The notes under the pieces were generated by a model. That model saw only the letters and a list, made by a program, of their open reading frames with translations, was not told where the DNA came from and made no database searches. A stretch of 64,000 bases of DNA from Sipunculus nudus (taxonomy: Eukaryota; Annelida; Sipuncula; Golfingiida; Sipunculidae), in the NCBI GenBank assembly GCA_026874595.1, contig CM049310.1, forward strand, positions 1,552,001 through 1,616,000. Reading direction: 5' to 3'. The translations under genes and the position numbers were made by a program. Shown here in pieces: positions 1 through 13,652 of the stretch (position 1 is its first letter; the number at the start of each line of letters is the position of its first letter).

Positions 1-2400
1 ATGTTAGGTTCTATCTACTTATGTCAATGTAAGATGTTAATATGCAATTCACAAATGACTATTTCTTATAAAACAACAATTCCATGAGAAGAGCAAAATG
101 CTATGTCAACAGCATGTTAGCATTCATTTTATTGAGAATTTCTCGTGAGTTGATCTATACCAAATCCACAGTTATCAAAATGCCCTCTTGGCTAAATTTA
201 ATGGAATGGTAGCACATTGTGTCACCAAAGCACAATACTTGCTTATTTTCAATTGTCACAGTATGGTCCTCAAACACGGGTTCACAGGAAGCTGCCCATT
301 GTAGAGAGAACTGGACAAACTTTAGGAGTATAATGACTCCGAAAATCAATAATGCACCTGTGTTACCAAAACACATCATTTAGAAGATTCTCTTAAATGG
401 ACACCGTGATCACATTATCGCTTCAAAGAAGGGTTTCCTTTGGTTGACCTCATTAAAAGCTGGAAATGCCCGGCAAGATTTGTAGGTTAACACAGGAATT
501 CTTCTCAGAGGAATTTCAAAATCACGCATACTATGACAGACAAGTTTCATACGCAAATGGATAGCAGTCACTGAATATAAGCTACTGATTACCCATACAC
601 CAAAATGGGGAGCGACAAGGATTTCGAACATTAACATTATTCATGTAATAAAAAACATCACCCTACAGATGTATGTTTGATCTTTCTCATATATGGCCAT
701 TCTAATATAAAATTACCATATATAAATCAGGTCTCTAGATTGATACATGCAACTGTCGGTGATTTATTTTTATTCGTCATCACCAAGTATTCACACATTC
801 TTTAACTTTGCTTGCACAGTAACAAGGTTACCAATGGAAATATTTGTACTCATTCCTCTATTGTTAGGAGTGACATCATGTCTATCATGTACTTAATCGC
901 TGGTAAGGTACACCAGTTATGTTTTGCTAAAGGGGAAGCAAATTTGAAAAATCCAAGATGTATTTTGAATCATTGGTACTGATCATCTCATTGATGTAAA
1001 CAGTAATGTACATGTTAAACTCTTAGGCAGAGGAGTATAAACAAATTTTATCTGATTAGGAATTCATTATCCATTTGTGGAAAGGGATTATTCGTTCAGC
1101 TACAGACATTCTTAGCAATTCAGTTGTCATTTTTGAAAATGTACATTGTTGTTAGACAGAACATCTTTATGCAACATCCCTTACTCTATGTTAAACTGGT
1201 TCACGTACTTTTAATTATTCCATTGCTTATATCGTCTGCATAGTACTTGTCTGTTCTAGCTTTGCATTCATTATGATGTTATAATCATATCCATTAAGAT
1301 ATTTACTGATTGTAATTCGATGTTTTTTGTCATAAATATATAATCTGATGTTGTTATGCTTATATTAGGATGTCAAGTGTTGTCATCATAGTCTCCATGT
1401 TGTTCCTGATTTTCTTACAAATCAGCATTTTATCTTCTAGTCATTGTTTAGAATTGTCCTTACTTGACAAAAACAAACACAAAGATGTTAAAAGAACAAT
1501 TAGAAAAAATGTGTCAATTTAGAATTTATATATGTAGCTATAGATTTATATATGCGAAATATCAGCTTATTTAGTGACCATGTAAGCATTGTTTTTATAT
1601 TTCTAAACATTTAAAACCGGCACTACCTCATTTCTTCCACTGTAACATCTGGAAACGAGACATGTTCACGTAATCCATACCTATATTGATTTATGTAATT
1701 CCATCACACATCAGGATGGAATACTTTACTCTCAACAGCCACGTATCTCACCCAAGTCACTAGTGCTAGTTCATTCACTGTTATAGCTACTGTTCTTGCA
1801 GTTACTGTGGACTTCAGCTGTATATCTTGATCCTTACTGATTATGTATTTTTGTCATCTATATTCCGGTATTCATTTGTGTTAAACCATGCATGTCATGC
1901 TATGATTTGTTTTAGTCTACGACTCTATAGAAAAGCAGCTTATGCTTAATAGGTTATCCTAGTTAAATATACATTATAAATAAACAAATGAATATTATTT
2001 CCAGATAAAAAATCAAATATCTGGATTAACTATTTTTTGTGTGGGTAACTGTAATATCATCAAAGCAAAAACAAATAAATAAATAATCCAAGGCTACATC
2101 CATTTGCAATTAAAAATTTGTGATTTTGTACCGATTTCAAGTAATTTTCAAGTACCCATTATTATAACTTGAAATATATTTTATATATTATATAATATAC
2201 TATATATTTTGTAATTTATGTAGAGTGATTTGACAAGACAAACAACAATGGTCTGTAGGTAGTGGGTCATGCATTTAAGCGGTTAATAATGGTACAGTCA
2301 ATTCTATCTTTATTTCAGTCTTGAATTGTAAAACGTAACACTGATACTTGATACGTATATTGAACGTGTGACATAGGCCAGGGGGGCCAGCCGCTGATAC
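1..2400. other. AT-rich region, no recognised gene
   Basis: This stretch lies 3' of the last supported patatin-like exon. Two short minus-strand frames (637-410 and 379-155) are adjacent. The second has a hydrophobic segment (ALLIFGVIILL) and several cysteines, but neither resembles a family I know and neither has convincing splice sites. A terminal exon or 3' UTR of the phospholipase gene could be here but cannot be delimited by eye. The 2165-2215 interval is almost pure A/T. Confidence 0.3.
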
Positions 2401-2512
2401 TGATATAATAAAAGATAACAACAGATCTGTATTTCTTCTCGTAAAGCTCGCTTTAGAGGCTTCGCGAATCATTGGATTGATTATATTGTCCTGTTTATAA
2501 TTTCTGAAATCA
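2401..2512 (-). CDS. candidate patatin-like exon 8
   Basis: A strong acceptor (CTCCAATTTCAG) sits at 2524-2513 on the minus strand. The following T completes the split codon from exon 7 and opens a frame SDFRNYKQDNIINP, then MIREASKASFTRRN. A possible donor GTATCA is at 2400-2395. Phase and acceptor support it. No recognised family motif does, and the donor is weak, so this is tentative. Confidence 0.35.
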
Positions 2513-2867
2513 CTGAAATTGGAGAACACAACAAAAAGTAACTATAAATTTGTACTTTTTGAAGAACTTTTCATACCATTTCATTATACTATTTTCACCG
2601 AAGTGACGCTCCCCAACATGTGCCACAAAGGGTGAACAGGCCCTGCCACCGACCCCCCCCCCGTGTAACCGAGCACCTACTCGAAAATTTAGTACGACAT
2701 TTCAGATCAAGCGGTTACGATTTGAGGTTTGTTTAAGAAGAAGCGGTCGGACGGGATGAGGGCAATACGGGCGATGGACAAAGGATGATCGCTTCAGCTC
2801 AGATCCCTTGGATAGCTGTGCTTAGAAAATGAAGTAATCAAATAATATATATATATCTGAACGTTAC

Positions 2868-2962
2868 CTGGCTAATTCTGTATCCGGTCTTCTGACAGGG
2901 TCACTTTTGCCTACTCTCTGATGTATGTTGAAGGTCAATGCCTCCAGATCCCCTGTAGAATA
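2868..2962 (-). CDS. patatin-like exon 7
   Basis: I chose the acceptor ATTATTAAG| at 2963-2965 because it continues the frame from exon 6 (YSTGDLEALTFNIHQRVG, then KSDPVRRPDTELA). A better-looking CTACAG nine bases further in would put the exon out of frame with an immediate stop. The donor is GTAACG at 2867-2862. The exon is 95 bp and leaves in phase 2. This C-terminal segment is less conserved in the family, so confidence is lower than for exons 1-5. Confidence 0.65.
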
Positions 2963-3059
2963 CTTAATAATGAAAATAATTTATTAAGCTTACGTTTATG
3001 AAAAAAACACTAATACATGTCTTATACTATGAATCTATTTGAATCCATTTATCTTTAAC

Positions 3060-3135
3060 TGAATAAATAATTGAATGAATGAATTAATTAATTAATTAAT
3101 CAATCAAATAATGAATCCAACAATCAATCAATCAA
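3060..3135. repeat. degenerate tetranucleotide tract (AATG/AATT/AATC)
   Basis: Inside intron 6 the sequence runs through GAATGAATGAATT, ATTAATTAATTAATC and AATCAATCAATCAAA blocks. This is a simple-sequence tract with a drifting 4-bp unit. Confidence 0.85.
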
Positions 3136-3493
3136 AGACTCAGTCAACAAAGATTCAATAGATTATTGGATTTAATTTAAGTTTATTTTAAAACATTTCT
3201 TCAGAATCCTAGTAACTTTATTAATTATTTGATGATAATTCATTAAAAGCGTAAAAAAAGTCACACAATGTCATTTAAATGACATTAAAAAGTGGTAAAT
3301 GGTAATGTATTTGATTCATTGGAAGGCAGCAGACATGTAATGGAAGAATTTTGGCTTGTCAGCAGAACGACATAATTGAAATATCCCTTTATTAAGAGAA
3401 TGCATTTGCTATTAATCCAACGGTATTCATTTTATCACTGAGTTTCCTTATCCTTTTTTGATGCTGTTTTGTGTGATCATTTATTTAACTTAC

Positions 3494-3600
3494 CACCATC
3501 ATGCCCAGAGTTTTCTCGTAGTATTCATCAAAAGCAGCAAGCCCCTCTTCGTCTTGAATGAAAATCTGTTCACCTCGCTTCGTCATTTTTGAGTACCAGC
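3494..3600 (-). CDS. patatin-like exon 6 (KTLG block)
   Basis: The acceptor TTTGTCAG precedes the exon and the donor GTAAGT follows it (3493-3488). It is 107 bp, enters by completing a Ser codon and leaves in phase 0. It encodes WYSKMTKRGEQIF, then IQDEEGLAAFDEYY and EKTLGMMV. In homologues the sequence after DGG...PI is FDGWWLSM... and later a KTLGF-like motif. YDSWYSKM and EKTLGMM align to these without a gap, so no exon seems to be missing across the 10-kb satellite-bearing intron. Confidence 0.8.
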
Positions 3601-3815
3601 CTGACAAAGTGAAAAAATTTTTATATCAAGAAAGCACTCACACATACATCCGTCTTTATCTGGGTTACCAGCACCAGACTATTACCAGGATCTTAATGAA
3701 CATGTGTGCAGTACGTAAGCGAAGGGTATAAATGTATCCAAGGCGAGTTTCACGGTTCACCAATTCGATGTTTGCATCACTGGTCAGCTATACTGCCAAA
3801 GAAAGGCGGTTTTCA

Positions 3816-6800
3816 GTCGATTAATCCTGTGCATGTCTCATGTCACCGTGCGCCAGATTACCCCCAAAATTAACGGCTTTATCCTTTGGTGTCAGTTAAA
3901 CCTGTGCATGCCTCATCTCACCATGCGCCAGATTACCTCAAAATAAAAAGCTTCATCCTTTGGTAACGATTAATCATGTGCATACCTCATGTCACCGTGC
4001 GCCAGATTCCCTCCAAAATTAAAGGCTCCATCCTTTGGTGTCAGTTAAACCTGTGCATGCCTCATCTCACCGTGCACCAGATTACCTCAAGATAAACGGC
4101 TTCATCCTTTGGTGTCGATTAATCATGTGCATACCTCATGTCACCGTGCGCCAGTTTACTTCCATAATTAAAGGCTTCATCCTTTGGTGTCGATTAATCA
4201 TGTGCATACCTCATGTCACCGTGCGCCAGTTTACCTCCAAAATTAACGGCGTCATCCTTTGGTGTCGGTTAAACCTGTGCATGCCTCATCTAACCGTGCG
4301 CCAGATTACCTCACCTTAAACGGCTTCATCCTTTGGTGTCAGTTAAACCTGTGCATGCCTCATCTCACCATGCGCCAGATTACCTCAAAATATAAAAGCT
4401 TCATCCTTTGGTGTCGTTTAATCATGTGCATGCCTAATCTCACCGTGCGCCAGATTCCCTCCAAAATTAAAGGCTCCATCCTTTGGTGTCGGATAAACCT
4501 GTGCATGCCTCATCTCACCATGCGCCAGATTACCTCAAAATAAAAAGCTTCATCCTTTGGTGTCGATTAATCATGTGCATACCTCGTGTCACCGTGCGCC
4601 AGATTCCTTCCAAAATTAAAGGCTCCATCCTTTGGTGTCAGTTAAACCTGTGCATGCCTCATGTCACCGTGCGCCAGATTAACTGAAAATAAAAAGCTTC
4701 ATGCTTTGGTGTCGATTAATCATGTGCATACCTCATGTCACCGTGCGCCAGATTAACTCAAAATAAAAAGCTTCATGCTTTGGTGTCGGTTTAACCTGTG
4801 CATGCCTCATCTCACCATGCGCCAGATTACCTCAAAATAAAAAGCTTCATCCTTTGGTAACGATTAATCATGTGCATACCTCATGTCACCGTGCGCCAGA
4901 TTCCCTCCAAAATTAAAGGCTCCATCCTTTGGTGTCAGTTAAACCTGTGCATGCCTCATCTCACCGTGCACCAGATTACCTCAAGATAAACGGCTTCATC
5001 CTTTGGTGTCGATTAATCATGTGCATACCTCATGTCACCGTGCGCCAGTTTACTTCCAAAATTAAAGGCTTCATCCTTTGGTGTCGATTAATCATGTGCA
5101 TACCTCATGTCACCGTGCGCCAGTTTACCTCCAAAATTAACGGCGTCATCCTTTGGTGTCGGTTAAACCTGTGCATGCCTCATCTCACCGTGCGCCAGAT
5201 TACCTCACCTTAAACGGCTTCATCCTTTGGTGTCAGTTAAACCTGTGCATGCCTCATCTCACCATGCGCCAGATTACCTCAAAATATAAAAGCTTCATCC
5301 TTTGGTGTCGTTAAATCATGTGCATGCCTAATCTCACCGTGCGCCAGATTCCCTCGCAAATTAAAGGCTCCATCCTTTGGTGTCGGATAAACCTGTGCAT
5401 GCCTCATCTCACCATGCGCCAGATTACCTCAAAATAAAAAGCTTCATCCTTTGGTGTCGATTAATCATGTGCATACCTCGTGTCACCGTGCGCCAGATTC
5501 CTTCCAAAATTAAAGGCTCCATCCTTTGGTGTCAGTTAAACCTGTGCATGCCTCATGTCACCGTGCGCCAGATTAACTGAAAATAAAAAGCTTCATGTTT
5601 TGATGTCTTTTAATCATGTGCATGCCTAATCTAACCGTGCGCCAGATTCCCTCCAAAATTAAAGGCTCCATCCTTTGGTGTCGGTTAAACCTGTGCATGC
5701 CTCATCTCACCATGCGCCAGATTACCTCAAAATAAAAAGCTTCATCCTTTGGTGTCGATTAATCATGTGCATACCTCATGTCACCGTGCGCCAGATTCCC
5801 TCCAAAATTAAAGGCTCCATCCTTTGGTGTCAGTTAAACCTGTGCATGCCTCATCTCACCATGCGCCAGATTACCTCAAAATAAACAGCTTCGTCCTTTG
5901 GTGTCGAATAATCATGTGCATGCCTCATATCACCATGCGCCAGATTAACTCAAAATAAAAAGCTTCATGCTTTGGTGTCGGTTTAACCTGTGCATGCCTC
6001 ATCTCACTAGCGCCAGATTACCTCAAAATAAAAAGCTTCATCCTTTGGTGTCGATTAATCATGTGCATACCTCATGTCACCGTGCGCCAGATTCCCTCCA
6101 AAATTAAAGGCTCCATCCTTTGGTGTCAGTTAAACCTGTGCATGCCTCATCTCACCATGCGCCAGATTACCTCAAAATAAAAAGCTTCATCCTTTTTTGT
6201 CGATTAATCATGTGCATGCCTCATGTCACCGTGCGCCAGATTCCTTCCAAAATTAAAGGCTCCATCCTTTGGTGTCAGTTAAACCTGTGCATGCCTCATC
6301 TCACCGTGCACCAGATTACCTCCAAAAATTAAAGGCTTCATCCTTTGGTGTCGATTAATCATGTGCATACCTCATGTCACCGTGCGCCAGTTTACCTCCA
6401 AAATTAACGGCTTCATCCTTTGGTGTCGGTTAAACCTGTGCATGCCTCATCTCACCGTGCGCCAGTTTACCTCCAAAATTAACGGCTTCATCCTTTGGTG
6501 TGAGTTAAACCTGTGCATGCCTCATCTCACCATGCGCCAGATTACCTCAAAATAAAAAGCTTCATCCTTTGGTGTCGATTATTCATGTGCATGCCTCATG
6601 TCACCGTGCGCCAGATTCCTTCCAAAATTAAAGGCTCCATCCTTTGGTGTCAGTTAAACCTGTGCATACCTCATGTCACCGTGCGCCAGATTCTCTCCAA
6701 AATTAAAGGCTCCATCCTTTGGTGTCAGTTAAACCTGTGCATGCCTCATCTCACCATGCGCCAGATTACCTCAAAATAAAAAGCTTCATCCTTTGGTGTC

Positions 6801-9800
6801 GATTAATCATGTGCATGCCCACTGTCACCGTGCGCCAGATTCCCTCCAAAATTAAAGGCTCCATCCTTTGGTGTCAGTTAAACCTGTGCATGCCTCATCT
6901 CACCGTGCACCAGATTACCTCGAGATAAACGGCTTCATCCTTTGGTGTCGTTTAATCATGTGCATGCCTAATCTCACCGTGCGCCAGATTCCCTCCAAAA
7001 TTAAAGGCTCCATCCTTTGGTGTCGGTTAAACCTGTGCATGCCTCATCTCACCATGCGCCAGATTACCTCAAAATAAAAAGCTTCATCCTTTGGTGTCGA
7101 TTAATCATGTGCATACCTCGTGTCACCGTGCGCCAGATTCCCTCCAAAATTAAAGGCTCCATCCTTTGGTGTCAGTTAAACCTGTGCATGCCTCATCTCA
7201 ACGTGCACCAGATTCCCTCAAGATAAACGGCTTCATCCTTTGGTGTCTTTTAATCATGTGCATGCATTATCTAACCGTGCGCCAGATTCCTTCCAAAATT
7301 AAAGGCTCCATCCTTTGGTGTCAGTTAAACCTGTGCATGCCTCATCTCAACGTGCACCAGATTCCCTCAAAATAAACAACTTCATCCTTTGGTGTCGATT
7401 AATCATGTGCATGCCTCATGTCACCATGCGCCAGATTACCTCAAAATAAAAAGCTTCATCCTTTGGTGTCAGTTAAACCTGTGCATGCCTCATCTCACCG
7501 TGCACCAGATTACCTCCAAAATTAAGGCTTCATCCTTTGGTGTCGATTATTCATGTGCATGCCTCATGTCACCGTGCGCCAGATTCCTTCCAAAATTAAA
7601 GGCTCCATCCTTTGGTGTCAGTTAAACCTGTGCATACCTCATGTCACCGTGCGCCAGATTCCCTCCAAAATTAAAGGCTCCATCCTTTGGTGTCAGTTAA
7701 ACCTGTGCATGCCTCATCTCACCATGCGCCAGATTACCTCAAAATAAAAAGCTTCATCCTTTGGTGTCGATTAATCATGTGCATGCCCACTGTCACCGTG
7801 CGCCAGATTCCCTCCAAAATTAAAGGCTCCATCCTTTGGTGCCAGTTAAACCTGTGCATGCCTCATCTCACCGTGCACTAGATTACCTCCAAAATAAAGG
7901 CTTCATCCTTTGGTGTCGTTTAATCATGTGCATGTCTAATCTCACCATGCGCCAGATTACCTCAAAATAAAAAGCTTCATCCTTTGGTGTCGGTTAAACC
8001 TGTGCATACCTCATGTCACCGTGCACCAGTTTACCTCCAAAATTAACGGCTTCATCCTTTGGTGTCGGTTAACCTGTGCATGCCTCATCTCACCGTGCGC
8101 CAGATTACCTCAAGATAAACGGCTTCATCCTTTGGTGTCGGTTAAACCTGTGCATGCCTCATCTCACCGTGCGCCAGATTACCTTACCTTAAACGGCTCC
8201 ATCCTTTGGTGTCAGTTAAACCTGTGCATGCCTCATCTCACCATGCGCCAGATTACCTCAAAATAAACAGCTTCGTCCTTTGGTGTCGAATAATCATGTG
8301 CATGCCTCATATCACCATGCGCCAGATTAACTCAAAATAAAAAGCTTCATGCTTTGGTGTCGGTTTAACCTGTGCATGCCTCATCTCATTAGCGCCAGAT
8401 TACCTCAAAATAAAAAGCTTCATCCTTTGGTGTCGATTAATCATGTGCATACCTCATGTCACCGTGCGCCAGATTCCCTCCAAAATTAAAGGCTCCATCC
8501 TTTGGTGTCAGTTAAACCTGTGCATGCCTCATCTCACCATGCGCCAGATTACCTCAAAATAAAAGCTTCATCCTTTGGTGTCGATTAATCATGTGCATGC
8601 CTCATGTCACCGTGCGCAGATTCCTTCCAAAATTAAAGGCTCCATCCTTTGGTGTCAGTTAAACCTGTGCATGCCTCATCTCACCGTGCACCAGATTACC
8701 TCCAAAATTAAAGGCTTCATCCTTTGGTGTCGATTAATCATGTGCATACCTCATGTCACCGTGCGCCAGTTTACCTCCAAAATTAACGGCTTCATCCTTT
8801 GGTGTCGGTTAAACCTGTGCATGCCTCATCTCACCGTGCGCCAGTTTACCTCCAAAATTAACGGCTTCATCCTTTGGTGTGAGTTAAACCTGTGCATGCC
8901 TCATCTCACCATGCGCCAGATTACCTCAAAATAAAAAGCTCCATCCTTTGGTGTCAGTTAAACCTGTGCATACCTCATGTCACCGTGCGCCAGATTCTCT
9001 CCAAAATTAAAGGCTCCATCCTTTGGTGTCAGTTAAACCTGTGCATGCCTCATCTCACCATGCGCCAGATTACCTCAAAATAAAAAGCTTCATCCTTTGG
9101 TGTCGATTAATCATGTGCATGCCCACTGTCACCGTGCGCCAGATTCCCTCCAAAATTAAAGGCTCCATCCTTTGGTGTCAGTTAAACCTGTGCATGCCTC
9201 ATCTCACCGTGCACCAGATTACCTCGAGATAAACGGCTTCATCCTTTGGTGTCGTTTAATCATGTGCATGCCTAATCTCACCGTGCGCCAGATTCCCTCC
9301 AAAATTAAAGGCTCCATCCTTTGGTGTCGGTTAAACCTGTGCATGCCTCATCTCACCATGCGCCAGATTACCTCAAAATAAAAAGCTTCATCCTTTGGTG
9401 TCGATTAATCATGTGCATACCTCGTGTCACCGTGCGCCAGATTCCCTCCAAAATTAAAGGCTCCATCCTTTGGTGTCAGTTAAACCTGTGCATGCCTCAT
9501 CTCAACGTGCACTAGATTCCCTCAAGATAAACGGCTTCATCCTTTGGTGTCTTTTAATCATGTGCATGCATAATCTAACCGTGCGCCAGATTCCTTCCAA
9601 AATTAAAGGCTCCATCCTTTGGTGTCAGTTAAACCTGTGCATGCCTCATCTCAACGTGCACCAGATTCCCTCAAAATAAACAACTTCATCCTTTGGTGTC
9701 GATTAATCATGTGCATGCCTCATGTCACCATGCGCCAGATTACCTCAAAATAAAAAGCTTCATCCTTTGGTGTCAGTTAAACCTGTGCATGCCTCATCTC

Positions 9801-12029
9801 ACCGTGCACCAGATTACCTCCAAAATTAAAGGCTTCATCCTTTGGTGTCGATTAATCATGTGCATACTTCATGTCACCGTGCGCCAGTTTATCTCCAAAA
9901 TTAACGGCTTCATCCTTTGGTGTCGGTTAAACCTGTGCATGCCTCATCTCACCGTGCGCCAGTTTACCTCCAAAATTAACGGCTTCATCCTTTGGTGTGA
10001 GTTAAACCTGTGCATGCCTCATCTAACCATGCGCCAGATTACCTCAAAATAAAAAGCTTCATCCTTTGGTGCCGATTATTCATGTGCATGCCTCATGTCA
10101 CCGTGCGCCAGATTCCTTCCAAAATTAAAGGCTCCATCCTTTGGTGTCAGTTAAACCTGTGCATACCTCATGTCACCGTGCGCCAGATTCCCTCCAAAAT
10201 TAAAGGCTCCATCCTTTGGTGTCAGTTAAACCTGTGCATGCCTCATCTCACCATGCGCCAGATTACCTCAAAATAAAAAGCTTCATCCTTTGGTGTCGAT
10301 TAATCATGTGCATGCCAACTGTCACCGTGCGCCAGATTCCCTCCAAAATTAAAGGCTCCATCCTTTGGTGCCAGTTAAACCTGTGCATGCCTCATCTCAC
10401 CGTGCACTAGATTACCTCCAAAATAAAGGCTTCATCCTTTGGTGTCGTTTAATCATGTGCATGTCTAATCTCACCATGCGCCAGATTCCCTCCAAAATTA
10501 AAGGCTCCATCCTTTGGTGTCGGTTAAACCTGTGCATGCCTCATCTCACCATGCGCCAGATTACCTCAAAATAAAAAGCTTCATCCTTTGGTGTCGATTA
10601 ATCATGTGCATATCTCGTGTCACCGTGCGCCAGATTCCCTCCAAAATTAAAGGCTCCATCCTTTGGTGTCAGTTAAACCTGTGCATGCCTCATCTCAACG
10701 TGCACCAGATTCCCTCAAGATAAACGGCTTCATCCTTTGGTGTCTTTTAATCATGTGCATGCATAATCTAACCGTGCGCCAGATTCCTTCCAAAATTAAA
10801 GGCTCCATCCTTTGGTGTCAGTTAAACCTGTGCATGCCTCATCTCAACGTGCACCAGATTCCCTCAAAATAAACAACTTCATCCTTTGGTGTCGATTAAT
10901 CATGTGCATGCCTCATGTCACCATGCGCCAGATTACCTCAAAATAAAAAGCTTCATCCTTTGGTGTCAGTTAAACCTGTGCATGCCTCATCTCACCGTGC
11001 ACCAGATTACCTCCAAAATTAAAGGCTTCATCCTTTGGTGTCGATTAATCATGTGCATACTTCATGTCACCGTGCGCCAGTTTATCTCCAAAATTAACGG
11101 CTTCATCCTTTGGTGTCGGTTAAACCTGTGCATGCCTCATCTCACCGTGCGCCAGTTTACCTCCAAAATTAACGGCTTCATCCTTTGGTGTGAGTTAAAC
11201 CTGTGCATGCCTCATCTAACCATGCGCCAGATTACCTCAAAATAAAAAGCTTCATCCTTTGGTGCCGATTATTCATGTGCATGCCTCATGTCACCGTGCG
11301 CCAGATTCCTTCCAAAATTAAAGGCTCCATCCTTTGGTGTCAGTTAAACCTGTGCATACCTCATGTCACCGTGCGCCAGATTCCCTCCAAAATTAAAGGC
11401 TCCATCCTTTGGTGTCAGTTAAACCTGTGCATGCCTCATCTCACCATGCGCCAGATTACCTCAAAATAAAAAGCTTCATCCTTTGGTGTCGATTAATCAT
11501 GTGCATGCCCACTGTCACCGTGCGCCAGATTCCCTCCAAAATTAAAGGCTCCATCCTTTGGTGCCAGTTAAACCTGTGCATGCCTCATCTCACCGTGCAC
11601 TAGATTACCTCCAAAATAAAGGCTTCATCCTTTGGTGTCGTTTAATCATGTGCATGTCTAATCTCACCATGCGCCAGATTACCTCAAAATAAAAAGCTTC
11701 ATCCTTTGGTGTCGGTTAAACCTGTGCATACCTCATGTCACCGTGCGCCAGTTTACCTCCAAAATTAACGGCTTCATCCTTTGGTGTCGGTTAACCTGTG
11801 CATGCCTCATCTCACCGTGCGCCAGATTACCTCAAGATAAACGGCTTCATCCTTTGGTGTCGGTTAAACCTGTGCATGCTTCATCTCACCGTGCGCCAGA
11901 TTACCTTACCTTAAACGGCTTCATCCTTTGGTGTCAGTTAAACCTGTGCATGCCTCATCTCACCGTGCGCCAGATTACCTCATCATAAACGGCTTTATCT
12001 TTGGTGACGGTTAAACCTGTGCATGCCTC
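3816..12029. repeat. 8.2 kb satellite, alternating 74/75-bp monomers, in intron 5
   Basis: About 110 monomers share the core CATCCTTTGGTGTC, then TGTGCATGCCTCAT and GCGCCAGATT. Two monomer types alternate to give a 149-bp dimer. One type has CAGTTAAACCTGTGC with CAAAATAAAAAGCTT. The other has CGATTAATCATGTGC with CAAAATTAAAGGCTC. Larger direct duplications sit on top of this: shifts of 894 bp (4035 to 4929), 2304 bp (6719-7500 to 9023-9800), 1193 bp (9321-10350 to 10514-11540) and 3722 bp (7687-8270 to 11409-11990). The array lies wholly in intron 5 and ends within a monomer at both edges. Plus-strand open frames up to 119 codons recur with the repeat and are not genes. Confidence 0.97.
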
Positions 12030-13652
12030 TATCTTGGGTGTTTCCTCAACTATCAGCAAAATGTTTAATCTCTTAATATATTTTTTTGGCACAGTTGCTA
12101 ACATTCTCTTTTGCGGGGTTAAATTAAACGTTATAATAACCAATAATAAGTGGCAATAAAAAGGATGTTTTTCTACCGGCAGAGAGGCGTTGTTGTCGAA
12201 TAAAGCACCTCAATATCACTCTGCTGTTAAAAAACTGCTTATAACGATCATTAAACTTTAACCATCGAATGAAAACTACCAATATCTTGAATGGAATAAT
12301 TTCCAAATGTTCACGGACAACGAGTACGAAACCGTTTCCTTTCTGGGGCGTTTCATTAATGGGTTAGTGGTGTGACATTTAATCCATTATATCGATGATC
12401 GATCGGTTTCTTTCATAATCGATCAGATTGACAACATTTTTGTATAATCGATCAAAATGATGACGTATGCACATCCAAAGAAGTCATATTTTTACGATAA
12501 AATATATCTTATTCCATCAAAATTATAAGAAAGAGTGAACCGAAATAAGTCTTAATCTTGTGCGACGAGTAGGTGTCAACAAGCCGATCGTTTATCATTT
12601 ACCGTGATGTACAATTACTGTGTCAATATTAAGGTATGATTCTATACAACATATTTCACGGTAGGATTAGGTTAATTAAGATGATACATAAAATAATAAT
12701 CAATTATAAATCATCGATACTCTTTTATTTTTCAATCATTGAATATTATCTTACGACCGATTCCTACCACTACTATGAAAACAAAATAATATTTGAATAA
12801 ATATGCTTAACCAAAGAGTAATGATAAACGAACCCAAGCCCGGGCGAGTGAAAAGGTAGCCGTGACAACACGACTGAGTGGGCTGGTTAGTCTAACTTGA
12901 TTCGTGATCAGTTTATATAACAGAATGCATCCCAGCACTAGTCTTCCATCAGGTTGCATTCATTATCCTTAAACATCCCATAATATCAACATTAGGCTTC
13001 GAATGATCGACTAATTAACAAAAACGACTTCATGTGGACCCACAATCTAAAGTGAAACTCTCAATGATAACGAGTCATTTCCTGTATCGCGTACAAATTG
13101 GCTGTGTCCAGTAACTCATGGGAGCCATGCTTGTATTCATGCGGTCAAAAAACACGCGGAGGGATTTCCTAATATGCCGACTTAAAACGGACTTTGTTTC
13201 GCTTATGTTAGGCTTTGTTAGAAAGTATACTAATAAGTTAACAATTCGTCTGGCTTATGTCAAGTAACAGAGTGCATGTAGGCCATTCGGCGTCAGAAAC
13301 TATTTGCATCCTCCCAGAGTTTTAAAGTGTGTTCCTCGCTGAAGGATGAAACGGCACTCTGACAGCCAGTACGCTGGTCGTAGACTCTTTAATGTCAGAG
13401 GAACGAAAGGGCGCTAGTGATAAAGGGACCAGAGAACCTTACCTACTTTCCTTGTTTAAAGGACTATTCAACTAAAGGCGTGAATTCTTGGTATTTGCTT
13501 ATTATTATGCACTGAGACAATAGCAAAACTGAAGCCATCTCACTGACATATAGCAGACTGTTTTGTACTTAACTCAATATAGCTTTACGTAAAAAACTGT
13601 GTAATACAAAAAATAATGACTAGAGATATGACTTCGGAGAAAACTTGCTTAC
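12030..13652. other. intron 5 remainder, no gene seen
   Basis: This is the non-satellite part of the 10-kb intron. Three ATCGAT(C) sites cluster at 12390-12452. I see no transposon termini and no splice-flanked open frame. Confidence 0.5.

Noticed and set aside
155-637. Two adjacent minus-strand frames, one with a hydrophobic stretch and cysteines
   Set aside because: No recognisable family, no clear splice sites and short length. Kept only as a note in the 1-2400 entry.
2868-2953. Alternative acceptor CTACAG for exon 7 of the phospholipase
   Set aside because: It gives an immediate out-of-frame stop after exon 6. The acceptor nine bases upstream keeps the frame.
3840-11990. Series of similar 60-119-codon plus-strand frames with MVSVKPVHASSH... 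and ILWCRLIMCMPHVTVRQ
   Set aside because: They recur at the satellite period, change frame because 149 is not a multiple of 3, and start and stop wherever monomer variants allow. They are repeat shadows, not a gene family.
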